Assembly (NCBI GenBank): GCA_027422505.1
Contig: JAPQWV010001552.1
Coordinates: forward strand, 1 to 64,000
Direction of reading: 5' to 3'
DNA: 64,000 nucleotides
DNA from: Craterostigma plantagineum
Lineage: Eukaryota; Streptophyta; Magnoliopsida; Lamiales; Linderniaceae
In this document: positions 1 through 11,279 of the stretch, piece by piece
Numbering within the stretch: the first letter of the stretch is position 1
Layout of the letters: each line of letters opens with the position of its first letter
Notes under the pieces: generated by a model
The model's input: the letters and a program-made list of their open reading frames with translations, nothing else
Told to the model about the DNA's origin: nothing
The model's database searches: none
Position numbers and translations under genes: made by a program

Positions 1-1344
1 TCATACAGTAACACAATATTGTGCCTAGTAATACTTCATGTTATGTAATAACACTATATTGCAATTTGATAACATAACATGGGAGCTCGTGAACACACCG
101 GAAAAATATTCGATTACAAAACCCCGAAAATCCAAAATTCAAATTTGTAACGGATGGATGATGATTTATACCACTAAACCTTTTTATATACCTCTTCGTT
201 GTTCTGAGATGTATGACGACCTATACCAGTTCGTCCTCATGATATGACTATTGAGTTCAATTTCATACAGCTTGCATTTATGCCAATCTTCTCGAACGAC
301 TTTATTTTTCGGTTCCGTTCACCTTGAACAACGAACGATGGAGCCAACGCGGTGGCGCTACGCAGTCTAAAGCCTATGCGTCACTATGATTTCAACGTCT
401 TAGCTCCAATTTTGCTTGAAAAACGGATTCAATTCACAACTTTTTTCCCAATTTGTGTCGATAGAATGCGAAAAAATGCATCAACAAAGGTACAATTGAC
501 TACGTAAAGTTCATAATAAATCTTGAAGGACACATACAACTTGCTTGGTACAGGATGATCTTTGTACATGAAATTTCGATTGTCAAAACTAAAAATTTTG
601 TTCTGTTAATACCACTTATGTACTAGAAATTAATCTTGTCTCTCGTAACACTTTATAATAACAGTAAGTTGTTGGTCGATAACTCTTCTTTTAACATTAT
701 TGTAGGGGGGGTTTGGTCAGAATGGATATTAGGTCCTTGTCAGCTTTTTAAGAAACATCCTTTAGGAATATCATGTGGTTAATTATGAAAGTAGGGTTAA
801 GGGAAAAAGGAAAAGATTTGGCACGTATTTATATTTTTGACATGACCTGTTAAATTTGGTTCACTAAGTTATATCTTCGTTTATTTTGATTACTACATTC
901 AATTATTGAAGTGGATCGTAAGTGTGAATAAATTTGCGTTTTTGTACAAAAAAGGTCTAGATATAGATGGAAATGGTCTTGGCTTGAGAAAGATGGTTTC
1001 CCCGCTTAGCTAAAATGAATAGAGATCTAAATTTCTATCGAGTTATAAACTTGGTGACTTGCTTTTACAATTATTCAATAGTTATCAAAAATTGATTCTT
1101 ATAGAGTACATTGGGCAAAAATAGAAACCCAGAAAAAATTAAGGTAGATCGTTATCCTTGGTGAAAGCGTTTAATACATTATAAATGTTTACTAAAGCTA
1201 TAAGTTGAATTTCTTCGGCTAAATATTTAAGTGCAGTCGCCATAGTATAAATGATTTTCTTTAACAGTGTTATGATCGTTTTATGTGTTCGGGGTGAATA
1301 AACATTTTTTTAGAACTTTTAAATACTTGAGTTGCAATAACCCG
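1..1344. other. intergenic, no supported gene
   Basis: AT-rich DNA with only short open frames and no recognisable domain, RNA gene or complete transposon. The frame at 38-247 has no recognisable protein features. Confidence 0.6.
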
Positions 1345-1361
1345 AACTCTTGAAAATATTT

Positions 1362-1535
1362 TGTTTTTCGGATACCCGACCGGTTTCCGGGTTGCCCCGA
1401 CTTTCCTCGCCGCGTCGCGTACCTGGTAAGGGCAGGTGAGGCTCTCAAAGAGGGTGTTGCATACACAAGGATTCGAACTCGAGACCTTGCTTAAGCGATA
1501 CCAAGCCGCTTACCACTTGGACCAACCCCCGTTGT
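1362..1535 (-). mobile_element. tRNA-derived SINE
   Basis: Read on the minus strand, the element begins with a tRNA-like head. A box A (TGGTCCAAGTGG) lies at 1524-1513 and a box B (GAGTTCGAATC) at 1480-1470. The body contains GCGACGCGGCGAGG and the element ends in an A-rich tail at 1369-1362. It is flanked by a perfect 17-bp direct repeat, AACTCTTGAAAATATTT, at 1345-1361 and 1536-1552, which is a target-site duplication of the length made by LINE machinery. At 174 bp it has normal plant SINE size. The intact duplication suggests a fairly recent insertion. Family name not assigned. Confidence 0.9.
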
Positions 1536-1875
1536 AACTCTTGAAAATATTTAATCACCGAGTGATTAAGTGAGTTTGGTTTTTAGACCAAGTGGAAACT
1601 AGACTTGATCCTCTTAAATCGGTTTTATGAAAGCTATTTCGGTTTTATGAAAGCTACTTAAAAATAGTTCAAAATAATGCAAGTTGAAAACCGATTTTGG
1701 TTGAAGCATTTTATCGAACACTTAATATTCTTCAACAATGCACATTCTAGATGAATGAATGCAATGCAATGGACACACGATATGTTTTATGCAAGTTTGC
1801 AGTCTCAATACCCATATGTCTCCCTTTCTTCCGCGCAAGAAAAGCTCTCACTAGTAGACTCGGTTTACATACTCT

Positions 1876-2058
1876 CAGGGGCGGACCCAGCTCTGAATGT
1901 CTGGGGGTCAAGAACATCTCAGCCCAACCCATTTGAGTGAAGCCCATGTTATTATATCTAAAACTGAAAAGAAAAAAAAAGCATCGTGAAGAATCGAACC
2001 CAGGTCATTGAATGGAACTATCTTATTGCAAGTTCAATAACCACTAAGACTAGATACA
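1876..2058. mobile_element. possible transposon fragment with tRNA-like segment
   Basis: It begins with CAGGGGCGGACCCAG, a terminal sequence type often seen in plant MITEs. At 1995-2058 the minus strand reads as a box A-like and box B-like (GGGTTCGATTC) tRNA-derived segment. No matching right end or target duplication was found, so the boundaries are rough and the class is uncertain. Confidence 0.3.
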
Positions 2059-2630
2059 ATTCTCAAAATTTATGTGCGCATGTTTGCTCTACGATCCTTG
2101 TATTTTTCTGCACTTCTCTTGTGTGTTTATTGTCTTTCCAACCTTGATGTAGCCGTTAGATACATTAAAATAGCTGTTGGAAGCTTTTGTCCTCAATTAT
2201 CAATGCCGTCAGCTTTAGCTGCTTGAACATGCTGCTGCAGTAGGAGGCTTGTACCACGGTGCAGTAGTTGATCAGTCAATCCAGTCTTGGATCGGACCAG
2301 TCCAGACCGAGACTGGGAACTTCAGTCTAGTCTAGTTTGAGACCGGACCAGTCCTGTACTGCTTTGATCGAAGTTGACTGTGTTGACCAGCATTGACCGG
2401 CAGCTCACCGGTCCAGTTTTTCGCCTTTAGCTCATATTTGATATCCGTTTTTGAACCGTGCTCATCTACACACTTAATTAAATATGATAATAATAGAATA
2501 ACAACTTTGTGTTCATCAAAAATAGATTTGCTATATATTATACTCCAACAAATAGGAATAGTTTCAATAAACTAAAACTAAGTACTTATTATTTCGTAAA
2601 ATGTCTAATCACCTTTTCCAAAGGAAACGC

Positions 2631-2658
2631 GGCATTTTTAATAAAATAAACCAAAAAA
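2631..2658 (+). repeat. MULE left terminal inverted repeat
   Basis: 28 bp, matching the reverse complement of 4923-4950 with one difference at the third base. It directly follows the 9-bp target duplication. Confidence 0.88.
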
Positions 2659-2719
2659 TTAAGCATTAACGGAATAAAGCTATGAATAAAACCATTAATA
2701 AAACAACGAACTTCGTAAG

Positions 2720-3139
2720 AATATTATACGAGTTAGTAATTCGTATAATTTTTTACGAGTTAAGACTGCGAGGTGGCCCGCTGACCTGACGTGGCTAATT
2801 AACTCGTATCATGTTTTTACGAGTTACTATCTCGTACTAATAGGGGACGAGTTACGACACTGTGGCGCGCTGACCTGACGTGGCCAATATTTGACACTAA
2901 CTCGTATAAAAGGATTACGAGTTACTTGCGTGGCCGACCAACCCTGCATGCCCATGCAATCAATATAATGGAAGTAACTCGTATTAAATTAATACGAGTT
3001 ATGATCGTGGCCGACCCAACTCTCCATGCCCATGCATTATAGAATGTGCATTAAATTCATACGAGTTACGGGCCTGGCCGACCAACCCTCATGCCCATGC
3101 AAGAATTGGAGTAACTCGTGCTTGATTGATACGAGTTAT
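2720..3139. repeat. left subterminal array of palindromic CTCGTAT/ATACGAG motifs
   Basis: About seven repeats pair TAACTCGTAT with ATACGAGTTA across an 8-10 base spacer. Between them lie recurring linkers: a CTGACCTGACGTGGC type (twice) and a GTGGCCGACC plus CATGCCCATGCA type (three times). The repeat period is about 70-90 bp. Subterminal repeat arrays are known transposase-binding regions in other DNA transposons; that role here is inference. Confidence 0.85.
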
Positions 3140-3217
3140 TTCTCTATATATATGTGCCCCTTCGATTTTAATAACAGTAACATCAAAAAACCCTTCGATT
3201 TTTAACATAACAAAAAA

Positions 3218-4093
3218 ATGGTGTCTAGTCGTGTACAAGTCATAGTATATTTCGGCGGTGAAATAATTCAATCATCCGATTCTGTCGTCCGTTATAGTAT
3301 CCGTCCTATTGCGTATAGGCGAATTCATCGCAACACCAATTTCTGAGTTTATGTCATTGTTGTTCGAAATTACGGGTGCTGATAGCAGTCATTTTTCGCT
3401 AGTTGTCCAGGCCAAAAATGAATTCTTTCAACATTCCCGCCTCTTTCATCAGTTATTCCGAATCTCCAACAACATTATTTACAATTTTTCATCCATCCCG
3501 ATTCGGAGAACAATTGTGTTGAAGTTTTTGTTGAATAATTGAAAATTCAAGTTTCGATTTGAACGAATAGCCTCATCGAAATTTTGAAGTTGGTTCTTCG
3601 AGTTATACATATTCAGATTTTCCCAACATTGGCTCAGTTACAGCAGGGTTAAGCAATGTTTCCCTGGAGATGCCCACGCTTGATGTACCATTCAATATGC
3701 CGGCCGTGTCAGAACCCGAGCCAGATGTCGTGCCTGAACCAGAGGACGTTGATGTTAGTGATTCGGAAGCGGACGATGAGGATCCACTGGCCGAGTTACC
3801 CGATCCCAACGAGGACGACGACAACGACGACGACAACGACGATGCACCAGATGATACTCTGCTGCTCCAACGCTGTTCCAGTCCGTTCCATTTTTCCAAA
3901 CGTACCAAATGCCACCTCCTGGTGGAGACGACTACGGTGGTTACGGGGACTTTTACGACAGAGAAAACCTACGTTTTGTCGAGGTATGATTTTTCAAACT
4001 AAGAAACACTTACAACGTGCCGTCGACGATTTTCAATCAGGGTTGCTAGACGCGAGTATCACGTTAACACGAACTATCAAAGGCCCGTAATAA
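3218..4093 (+). pseudogene. MuDR-type transposase N-terminal fragment
   Basis: A TATA-like stretch (CTATATATATG, about 3134-3146) precedes an ATG at 3218. The product begins MVSSRVQVIVYFGGEII, like the N-terminal leader of plant MuDR-family transposases. The frame breaks near 3330 and continues with a segment containing FEITGADSSHFSLVVQ. It then becomes an acidic linker rich in Asp and Glu (about 3670-3860), then a Gly/Tyr-rich segment, then GMIFQTKKHLQRAV, which resembles the start of the MuDR DNA-binding domain (3985-4030). The conserved catalytic and SWIM zinc-finger parts are missing. Several frameshifts make it a dead remnant. The family assignment comes from motif memory, not a search. 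Confidence 0.7.
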
Positions 4094-4239
4094 GAATCTA
4101 AATCCATCTATATAAAAAAAAAAAAACCAAGTATAAATAAATCAATCAGTTCTTACTATTGTTCAGGCCATCGACGATAATATAAAATACTTCGTAAAAT
4201 AAAAAATAAATATAACGAGGTACGATAATCACTCACCGA

Positions 4240-4690
4240 ATCGTGCGTAGATCGTCACGGGGGTCGAGGCGGCGGGTTAACGCACCTGGTCGTCGAGGCG
4301 GGCGGGCCTGCAGCGGGTCGAGGCGGCGGCTCGTCAAGGCGGGGCAGCAGGACACGGCTAGCGGCGGCGCGGGATTAGGCAGGAAGCGGCTGGCGGCCTG
4401 CGGGTCGAAGGCTGCGTAGGACCTCGTCGAGGCGGAACGGCGGTTCGCGGGACGGCTGGTAGAGGCGAAGGACCTCGTCGATCCGGGGAGGTGGCGTGCA
4501 GCAAACGTCGACGAGCGGGCGGCGGAGAACAGCAGCTCGCGTATTCGAGGCGGGGCGGCGTGTCGAGGGGGGGCGTGTCGCGGAGGGAGGCTGGTCGGCG
4601 GCGGCGGGCAGATCCTTCAGGTTCGGCGGGGGTCGCGGAGGGGAGCTTCGGCGGCTTCTTCTTGCGTCGTCGTCTGTTCGTCTTCGCCGT
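4240..4690. other. GC-rich block inside the MULE
   Basis: About 450 bp of strongly GC-rich sequence in otherwise AT-rich surroundings, with recurring GTCGAGGCGGCGG-like words. At its right edge the minus strand reads AAACCCTAAACGGCGAAG, like the 5' end of a plant transcribed region. It could be a captured host fragment (Pack-MULE style) or an expanded simple repeat. No convincing reading frame was recognised. Confidence 0.5.
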
Positions 4691-4711
4691 TTAGGGTTTA
4701 AACAACAGATC

Positions 4712-4866
4712 TAACTTGTATGATTTTTATACGAGTTACGATCGTAACTCGTATAAAATTTATACGAGTTCTGTCACGTGTGATTACGATGAATACTTTC
4801 CAGCTGGACAAGTATCTCGTATATATTTCCTACGAGTTATGTAACTCGTACAATATTCATACGAAG
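4712..4866. repeat. right subterminal palindrome array
   Basis: Several further copies of the TAACTCGTAT...ATACGAGTTA motif lie close to the right end of the MULE, including an adjacent pair near 4726-4769. They mirror the left array but without its long linkers. Confidence 0.8.
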
Positions 4867-4922
4867 TTCTTTACTTTATTAATACTTTTTGTTTCACGTT
4901 TATTTAGTTAATGTCTATTTTT

Positions 4923-4950
4923 TTTTTTGGTTTATTTTATTAAAAATACC
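4923..4950 (-). repeat. MULE right terminal inverted repeat
   Basis: Inverted copy of 2631-2658. It directly precedes the second copy of the 9-bp duplication AGGAAACGC. Confidence 0.88.
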
Positions 4951-4959
4951 AGGAAACGC

Positions 4960-5337
4960 CTTTTTTCCTTCTGAGAGAAAGATGGGCAAAGCGAAAAGTC
5001 ACAATTGAAATAAAAGATTAGTAAAACACGAGACGTTTCTTCAAATGTTTCCTGAAATAGGATTAGATATTCGTATAGGATTAGCAGAAAACGTGTTTAT
5101 CACCAAGTTCATGTTTCTTCACGTCCATTAATATAATTCCTTGGAATTGAAAACGAAAAAGCTATGTAATTGGGCCGTTCACATCACATAACTTTCTTAA
5201 TTTTTCAAGTCAATTGCCAGTAGACAAAAATAATAAAAAAATAGTGATCTGTGTAAACAAAGTTCATTCTTAATGTATGTGAACTTTTCTATAAGCACAG
5301 ATATTACCAACATTATAGAGAAAGTATGTTGATATAT

Positions 5338-5375
<38 letters not shown>

Positions 5376-6488
5376 ATATATATATATATGTCTCTCCATT
5401 GATCCAGCCTAGGGTTTAGAAATTAGAACCGTAAATAATGGGTATGGTAGAGAGGCAACGAATGAGTTTTTTCAGACATATAATAAAACCCAAGATTAGA
5501 TATGTGGGTTTTTTACTTTTTATATCACATATGTGGCCTGTGGGTCTTCGTTTTTTATATTATTTTTTAGTTTGTAACCTTTATCAAAGATATATATGTA
5601 ATAATAATAATGATAATAATATATCCCAGCTCCCAAAGTCAGTGGGTCTACCCCTTCTATTCTTCCTATCGATCTTAGACATAATTTGTTCGCTCAGATT
5701 ACACTAATAACTCGTGTCAGGAATGGACCATGACAGCTAACGTATTGTATTGCAACTAGATGTTTATCTAAGTTAACTCTTGTAACTCGAAGAACTCACC
5801 ATACCATATTGGTGAGGAAATAGGGTAATAAGCTATGTTCAAATTCAAAAACCCTAAACCCCAAAAAATGCAATATCTTATCTAAGTTGAATAAAACTGG
5901 ATGAGTTTCTTGAATTCAATGATGGAGTGAATTATCACACATAGAACTTTCATAGTATGTTTTTTTCTTATTGTTGCAGTCTACCACGCACGCTAGCTCA
6001 AGGGTTAAGGTCCTACTCCTACCTACATGCCCAGTTATCCTAGTTAAAAATAAATAAATAAATAAATTATTAAAAACAAATCAAAAGTAGAATCTGTAAT
6101 ATAAGAAGCGAGTAAATGGGGAAAAAAAAAAGAACCACAAAAAGAAAAGAAACAAGGTTACTTTCACGTTTAGCATTTTAACCTAACCCGCTGCCCACGG
6201 GAGAAAATTACAGTAAAATAAAGAAACAAAACAAAATAAAATGAATTGGCATTTCTCGTTCCTGCTTGGTTCCTATGAATTTAATAATAGTTTATGCAAT
6301 AATTTGATTATTTTACTAAAATTTTCGGACAAAGTGATCGAGATATGAGTCCTTGTTTATCTAGTGTCATTTTCCAAGATATACTCCCGAGGTAGGAATT
6401 ACGCCAGCATCATATCTACCCCACGCCCCACATCTATCTTTTCTGCTTCTCTATTCACTTAAATTAACTTTTTTGTATGCTTTGAAAA
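4960..6488. other. intergenic with (CT)n/(TA)n microsatellite
   Basis: No supported gene. A CT microsatellite followed by TA repeats lies at about 5343-5389. The open frame at 5438-5707 was not recognised and is probably chance. Two insertion-prone poly-A/T tracts are present. The stretch ends at the 5-bp duplication of the next retrotransposon. Confidence 0.6.
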
Positions 6489-6493
6489 GATAA

Positions 6494-7295
6494 TGTTAAT
6501 GTTGAGCTTTCAGCATGGGCAATGTTGGGGTAACATTCTAGCCAACATTTGGTGGCCGAGAATGTACCCTATCTCTGTTTTATCTTTCATACCCAAAACC
6601 TAATTTATTAATGACGTGGGATTTTTCTAGTGTTATGCAGGACTTATTCAAGGAATGGAATGGATCAAACCGCGTGGAAGAAGTGTAGATGAGCTAGAGC
6701 AAAAATCGGAAAAGAGCATACTAAAAATAGGCGACTTGGAGCTCAAGTGAAGACCGAGCAATCCGAGCTGACCAAGTCGAGTTCCAACGGTCACTAACTG
6801 TCCAAATACACTTAGTGGACGTTAGTGGACGTTGTGGGAAGTTGCTAAGGTGTTGGAACAAGTCTTTCACAAGTCGAAGCATTATATAAGTCGAAAGACT
6901 TAACCGTTTGAGGAGCGACTTTGGGACGACGAACACTGAGCGAAAATCAGAGCTTTTCAGAGCGAGAGTTATATCTTGAAAGAGTTTTTCTTTACTATGT
7001 CTAGCTTTTAGAGGTCGTGAGATCTTTAGGTTTAGAATCCTTTTTGATTCGTTCCATTTGCTAGATTTGTTTTTTACTATCTTTTTCGATAGTTTTGTAA
7101 TCCATTTTTCTAGTGGATTTTTACCCTTTGGGGCACGCAGCAAGTTATTTGACTTGCTGCACAAAAACTTATTTGTGTTCGTTTCGTTTTCCGCTGTGCA
7201 TACAAAAGAGTGAGAGTGAGTGTTAGCCTAACATCGTGTCCAACATCAGTATAAAAAGTAGCATTTTACATCCATTGTGTACGGGACCCCCTTCA
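6494..7295 (+). repeat. 5' LTR of the Sirevirus-like element
   Basis: 802 bp, beginning TGTTAATGTTGAGC and ending CCCTTCA. It is about 99 percent identical by eye to 11280-12078; differences are mostly single-base substitutions and homopolymer length changes. Confidence 0.93.
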
Positions 7296-7298
7296 AAG

Positions 7299-7311
7299 TG
7301 GTATCAGAGCC
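7299..7311 (+). other. primer-binding site (initiator tRNA-Met)
   Basis: TGGTATCAGAGCC lies three bases after the end of the 5' LTR. It is complementary to the 3' end of plant initiator methionine tRNA, the usual primer of copia elements. Confidence 0.9.
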
Positions 7312-7348
7312 TACGCTTGACGTTACTAAGCGCTGAAGATCCTCTACA

Positions 7349-8453
7349 ATGGATGGTACAAGCTCAAACTATCTCGGCAAGGTTCCAGTGTTAGACGGTT
7401 CCAATTATGCTTATTGGAAAGTTCGCGTGCGCCAATGCATAAAGTCGATAAATAGTGGTGCTTGGGACGCTATTATCAATTGTTATTCATCACCGAAATC
7501 TGGTCCGGACGCTGATGGAGAAGTCGTTGACAAGCCGGTTGAAGAGTGGACGGTTGTAGAGCGAAGCGCGGCCGAGTGCAACGACAAAGCCCTTAACGCC
7601 ATCTTCTCTTCGGTGGACTTTTTTATGTTCAAGATTATTCAGAATTGTACGACGGCAAAGAACGCATGGGACCTACTCCAGAGGTACTGTGAAGGCGACA
7701 CAAGTGTGCGAGAAACCAAACTACGTCTCCTCCTTAATCAGTTTGAGAACATCAGAATGAAGGAAGACGATGACATCACGACGTACTTTGGAACGCTCTT
7801 GACGATCTCAAGCGAGTGCGCCAGCCTAGGAGATCCGATGTCAAACAAGGTATTAAATTCTAAAGCTATTCGTACACTAACTGAAAAATTTAATGTGAAG
7901 GTATCGGCGATCGAGGAATCACACAACCTAGCCACCATGGACTTCAACGTCTTGATGAACATTTTGAAGAATTATGAAACCAATCTCGAAGTCCAAAAGA
8001 GGGTCGCACGTGGTAAGAGTCTCGCACTGGTGAGCCAGCCATCCAAGGATCTGACTGAGGTTGACCCCAATAACGAAGAGGACATGGCCATGATCGAGAA
8101 GAAATTTACAAAGTACTTCATGAAGAGGAATGTTGAACCAAATGTTGGCCCAACATCCAGAAAGGCCAGAATGCAGAGAAATCAACATGTGCTCCTCCGT
8201 TCTACAAACGCAACCAATGGAGAAAAGGAATACCAGTTGGGAATCTGTGCGATGCCATGCGTGCTCGGGTTGGGGCCATTATGCCAACGAATGCGCGAAC
8301 ACTCTTCGCAAGCGTGGTAAAGCACTTTGGGTCGATCTCTCCGATGATGAAGAGGAAGAACAGTATGCAAAGGAGACTAAGCAATCATCAGTGACCATTC
8401 AATCCTTCTTGGACAATGGACGAAGATCATCATATCGCCTTCACCGCGGTAAC
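7349..8453 (+). pseudogene. copia Gag polyprotein, frameshifted
   Basis: Starts MDGTSSNYLGKVPVLDG and contains the usual plant copia Gag core (NYAYWKVRVRQCIKSI..., then a WDLLQRYCEGD region and QFENIRMKEDDDITTYF). An open frame of 323 codons ends at 8320. The CCHC zinc knuckle CHACSGWGHYANEC is encoded in another frame (about 8240-8285), so one single-base shift separates Gag from its nucleic-acid-binding tail. The tail then reads an acidic DDEEEEQ stretch. Gag coats and packages the element RNA. The following protease and integrase are absent. Confidence 0.88.
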
Positions 8454-8619
8454 TGATGTTGAGCCAACATTGGACTCAACATCTGCGAAATTAATTATTT
8501 TCGATTATGATGACTCAAACTGTGTTGATGGGTATTTGAGTTCTGATGATGCAGGAATAGTAACTAATGTTCGTGATGATGTCCAGACTGAGGATGCCTT
8601 CAAACAGCTTTTGACCGAA

Positions 8620-9396
8620 TATGCGAAGAACACATGAAAAAGTTTGAGTTGGACACGGTAAAGGTAATGAAAACGCTCATGGGGTCTACGCAGAAGGTAA
8701 GTAAAGACGAGATTGGGCAGAATGTTGACCCAACTTTGTATTGTTTTGTGATTGGCAGTTTATTGTACTTATCTGCGAGTAGACCTGATATAATGCATAG
8801 TGTTTGCGTATGTGCTAGATATCAGTCTGAACCTAAAGTTACGCATCTTAATGCTGTTAAGCGAAATTCGTTATGTGAGTGGATCGTGTAGCCTAGGGTT
8901 ATGGTTCTCCAAAGATACTAACTTGAGTCTTGTAGGCTATAGCGACGCTGACTGGGCGGGTGACGAGGATGACCGCAAGAGCACAAGTGGTGGCTGTTTC
9001 TTCCTAGGTAATAACTTGGTTGCATGGTACAGTAAGAAACAAAACTGCGTGTCTTTATCTACTGCTGAGTCCGAATCTGTTGCGGCGGGTAGTTGTTGCA
9101 CACAATTATTGTGGTTGAATAGCATGTTATGTGACTATGGGTTAGAATGCGAATCTGTACTTATGTATTGTGATAACCTTAGTGCTATTAACATCTCTAG
9201 GAATCCCATCCAACATTCTCGTACCAAGCATATAGATATTAGGCATCATTTTCTGAGAGATATGGTAGAAAAAGAGTTAGTCCGCATCGAGCATATAGAC
9301 ACTAAGAATCAGTTAGCAGACATTTTTACGAAAGCATTGGATTCTGAAAGGTTCTCGGACCTGAAGAAATCCATAGGTTTGCACATGTTAGTTTGA
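8620..9396 (+). pseudogene. copia reverse transcriptase tail plus RNase H
   Basis: The first part carries the end of the copia reverse transcriptase (FVIGSLLYLSASRPDIM, then CARYQSEPKVTHL). After a frame change at about 8870 it continues as a nearly complete copia RNase H with YSDADWAGD, RKSTSGG, LSTAESE, DNLSAI and SRTKHIDIRHHF. It ends at 9396 with a stop. The catalytic acidic residues of RNase H appear present. Everything between Gag and this point that a working element needs (protease, integrase, YVDD region) has been deleted, so this is a remnant of pol. Confidence 0.9.
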
Positions 9397-11279
9397 ATGT
9401 TGGTCCAACATTTGGATCAACATAGCATATGTCGATTTTGGTAGTTGCTACTTTAATATTTGATTTAATATTCTGTTTCCTGTGAAATGACTTGATTCTT
9501 CTTGATTGGTCCCTAAATGAACCCGATCCCTCTTTTATAGGCTCTTGGTAATACGTCCCTAGGTACACGGCATTCGCTGTGACAATGTACTCTTTGCGAC
9601 TAAAAACCAATCCTTTTTGTGATTAGCATGCTCATAAACTCTCGGCTAGATATAGGTATTTGGTAATAAGATTCCTTAGGTACACGGCATTCGCGGTGAC
9701 GATGTATACTATGCGACAAAAAGCCGAACCTTGAGGTTGAGGGTATAAGGGCAGTGCATAAATTCGTTTTGGATATGTGAGGTGAAAGGGTAGATATAAG
9801 GGAACTGATTTTGAGAAGGATTAAGCAGAAAAGTCTAGGATTACGGAATTAGAATGTTTAGTCAAATGTTAGGGCAACATGTGACTGTCAGTTCGATATT
9901 GCTACTGTTTGTGCTTTCGTTTTGTTCGTGTCTGTCTTTAGTACTGTTTTTGTTAGTCTTGTGTCTAGTTATCTCTCAGAATTGCATTAGAACTCGTGAA
10001 GAACGGATCTTTACACTTGTCTCTATGTGCTCATCTACGTCGCTCAAACGGTTAGTATTTCTTGATTCTATCTTGACTTTTGACTTAGTTGTCTTTTTGG
10101 TTGAATCATGATTCGAAGTGCTCCTTTTAACTCGCATGACTTGGTCTTCAAACTGTTTTTATATGCTCGCATGATGAATTAGTCTTTTTACTATGTTTAG
10201 TATCATGCTTTGTTATACGTAGTCTTGACTTAGTTCCTATGTGCTCGCGTGTTTGGTTTGAAAATATACTATTTTTAGCTCCATGATTTAATTAGGCGGT
10301 TTGTGAACTTATTTAGCATTCATATGCTTAAGCTCTCATATGTGTCCAACGGTTATTTTCTCAGTCTCATGTACTACACTATCTGCTACTTTCTGTTAGT
10401 GGTGTGTGGTATTTGTAATCGTTGAAACATGCGTGTATGAAGTGATTTGGTTGATCGAATTTTTTATTCACAAACCATAGCTCCTTAACCGACTTCATTT
10501 CTCTCTGCCCCCGAATTACTCTCATATCAATTTCTTTCGAATTTATCTTTGAATTCTTTATGGGAACTAACTTGTTTATGAGTCTCAGAATATTGGCCCA
10601 GATGTTAGTCCCACATTTACCTCAACATCTGCAAGTTGGCTAACAGAGAAGTTCTGTGAGTTTTTTTCTTTCTTCCCAAAAGGGGGAGAATGTTGTGCAG
10701 ATAAAAAGGGGGAGATAAGAAAATTCAGGGGGAGCAGAATAAGGAGCCGAATAAACAGGGGGAGCTGGCCAAGAAGGAGAAGCAACCGAGAAAGCATCAG
10801 AAGGAAACTCCATATTCCATTGAGAGTGAAGCTCTGATCCTTTCTATTTTGCATGCATATATGATTTTTCTCTGATTTTTATTTTTGCATGTCGAGAAAT
10901 ATTTTTTACTATATGTATGCTGATTTGCGTCTCCGATATGTTTACATGTGTACCTGCTTACTTGCCGGATATTTTTATTTTGCAGATTCGCCTAAAGATC
11001 GTTTCTTTTTACATGCCTGACTTTATTGTTATTTGTGCATGCTGATCTGGTTAATTCTGCGTGTGTGACCATGTGGTTTTCCGGTCTGCGTATGAACAGT
11101 TTATATTTTGCAGATGTTTAACTTAAGACCTTGTTATGGCTATGTACTATTGTCGTCTGTTTGCGTCTAACTCTAACCATTTTTAATGTTTTGTGGTTGA
11201 GTAGATCTGGCCTTCAGGGGGAGTTTCACGATAACTGACTTCTGCTTTGGTTTTGGAAGAAAGATAAAAAGGGGGAGAT
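9397..11279 (+). other. Sirevirus 3' non-coding region with repeated polypurine tracts
   Basis: No convincing protein. A frame at 9854-10111 is rich in Leu/Val/Phe but has no recognisable env features. Tracts of the type AGGGGGAGA occur at about 10681, 10707, 10727, 10757, 11215 and 11268; the last abuts the 3' LTR and is the likely functional primer. A local duplication surrounds GGTACACGGCATTCGC at about 9555 and 9675. Confidence 0.75.

Larger units (their letters stand above)
2631..4950 (+). mobile_element. Mutator-like DNA transposon (MULE), non-autonomous
   Basis: The element is 2320 bp long. Both ends carry a 28-bp terminal inverted repeat (GGCATTTTTAATAAAATAAA... and its near-perfect reverse complement, one mismatch). 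It is flanked by a perfect 9-bp target duplication, AGGAAACGC, at 2622-2630 and 4951-4959, the duplication length typical of MULEs. Inside are subterminal arrays of a palindromic CTCGTAT/ATACGAG motif, a broken fragment of a MuDR-type transposase N-terminus (3218-4093) and a GC-rich block (4240-4690). No catalytic transposase core is present, so movement would need a protein supplied from elsewhere. The intact duplication argues that the insertion is not ancient. Confidence 0.9.

Noticed and set aside
38..247. Short open frame of 69 codons at the window start
   Set aside because: No recognisable motif, no splice or promoter context; length is expected by chance in AT-rich DNA.
3603..3908. Ser/Gly-rich open frame on the minus strand
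   Set aside because: It is the reverse-strand shadow of the acidic GAC/GAT-rich linker of the MULE transposase fragment.
5438..5707. Hydrophobic open frame of 89 codons
   Set aside because: No family recognised and it overlaps low-complexity AT sequence; treated as chance.
9854..10111. Leu/Val-rich frame downstream of RNase H, a possible env-like gene
   Set aside because: Only 85 codons, no start context, no coiled coil or clear span pattern of Sirevirus env-like proteins.
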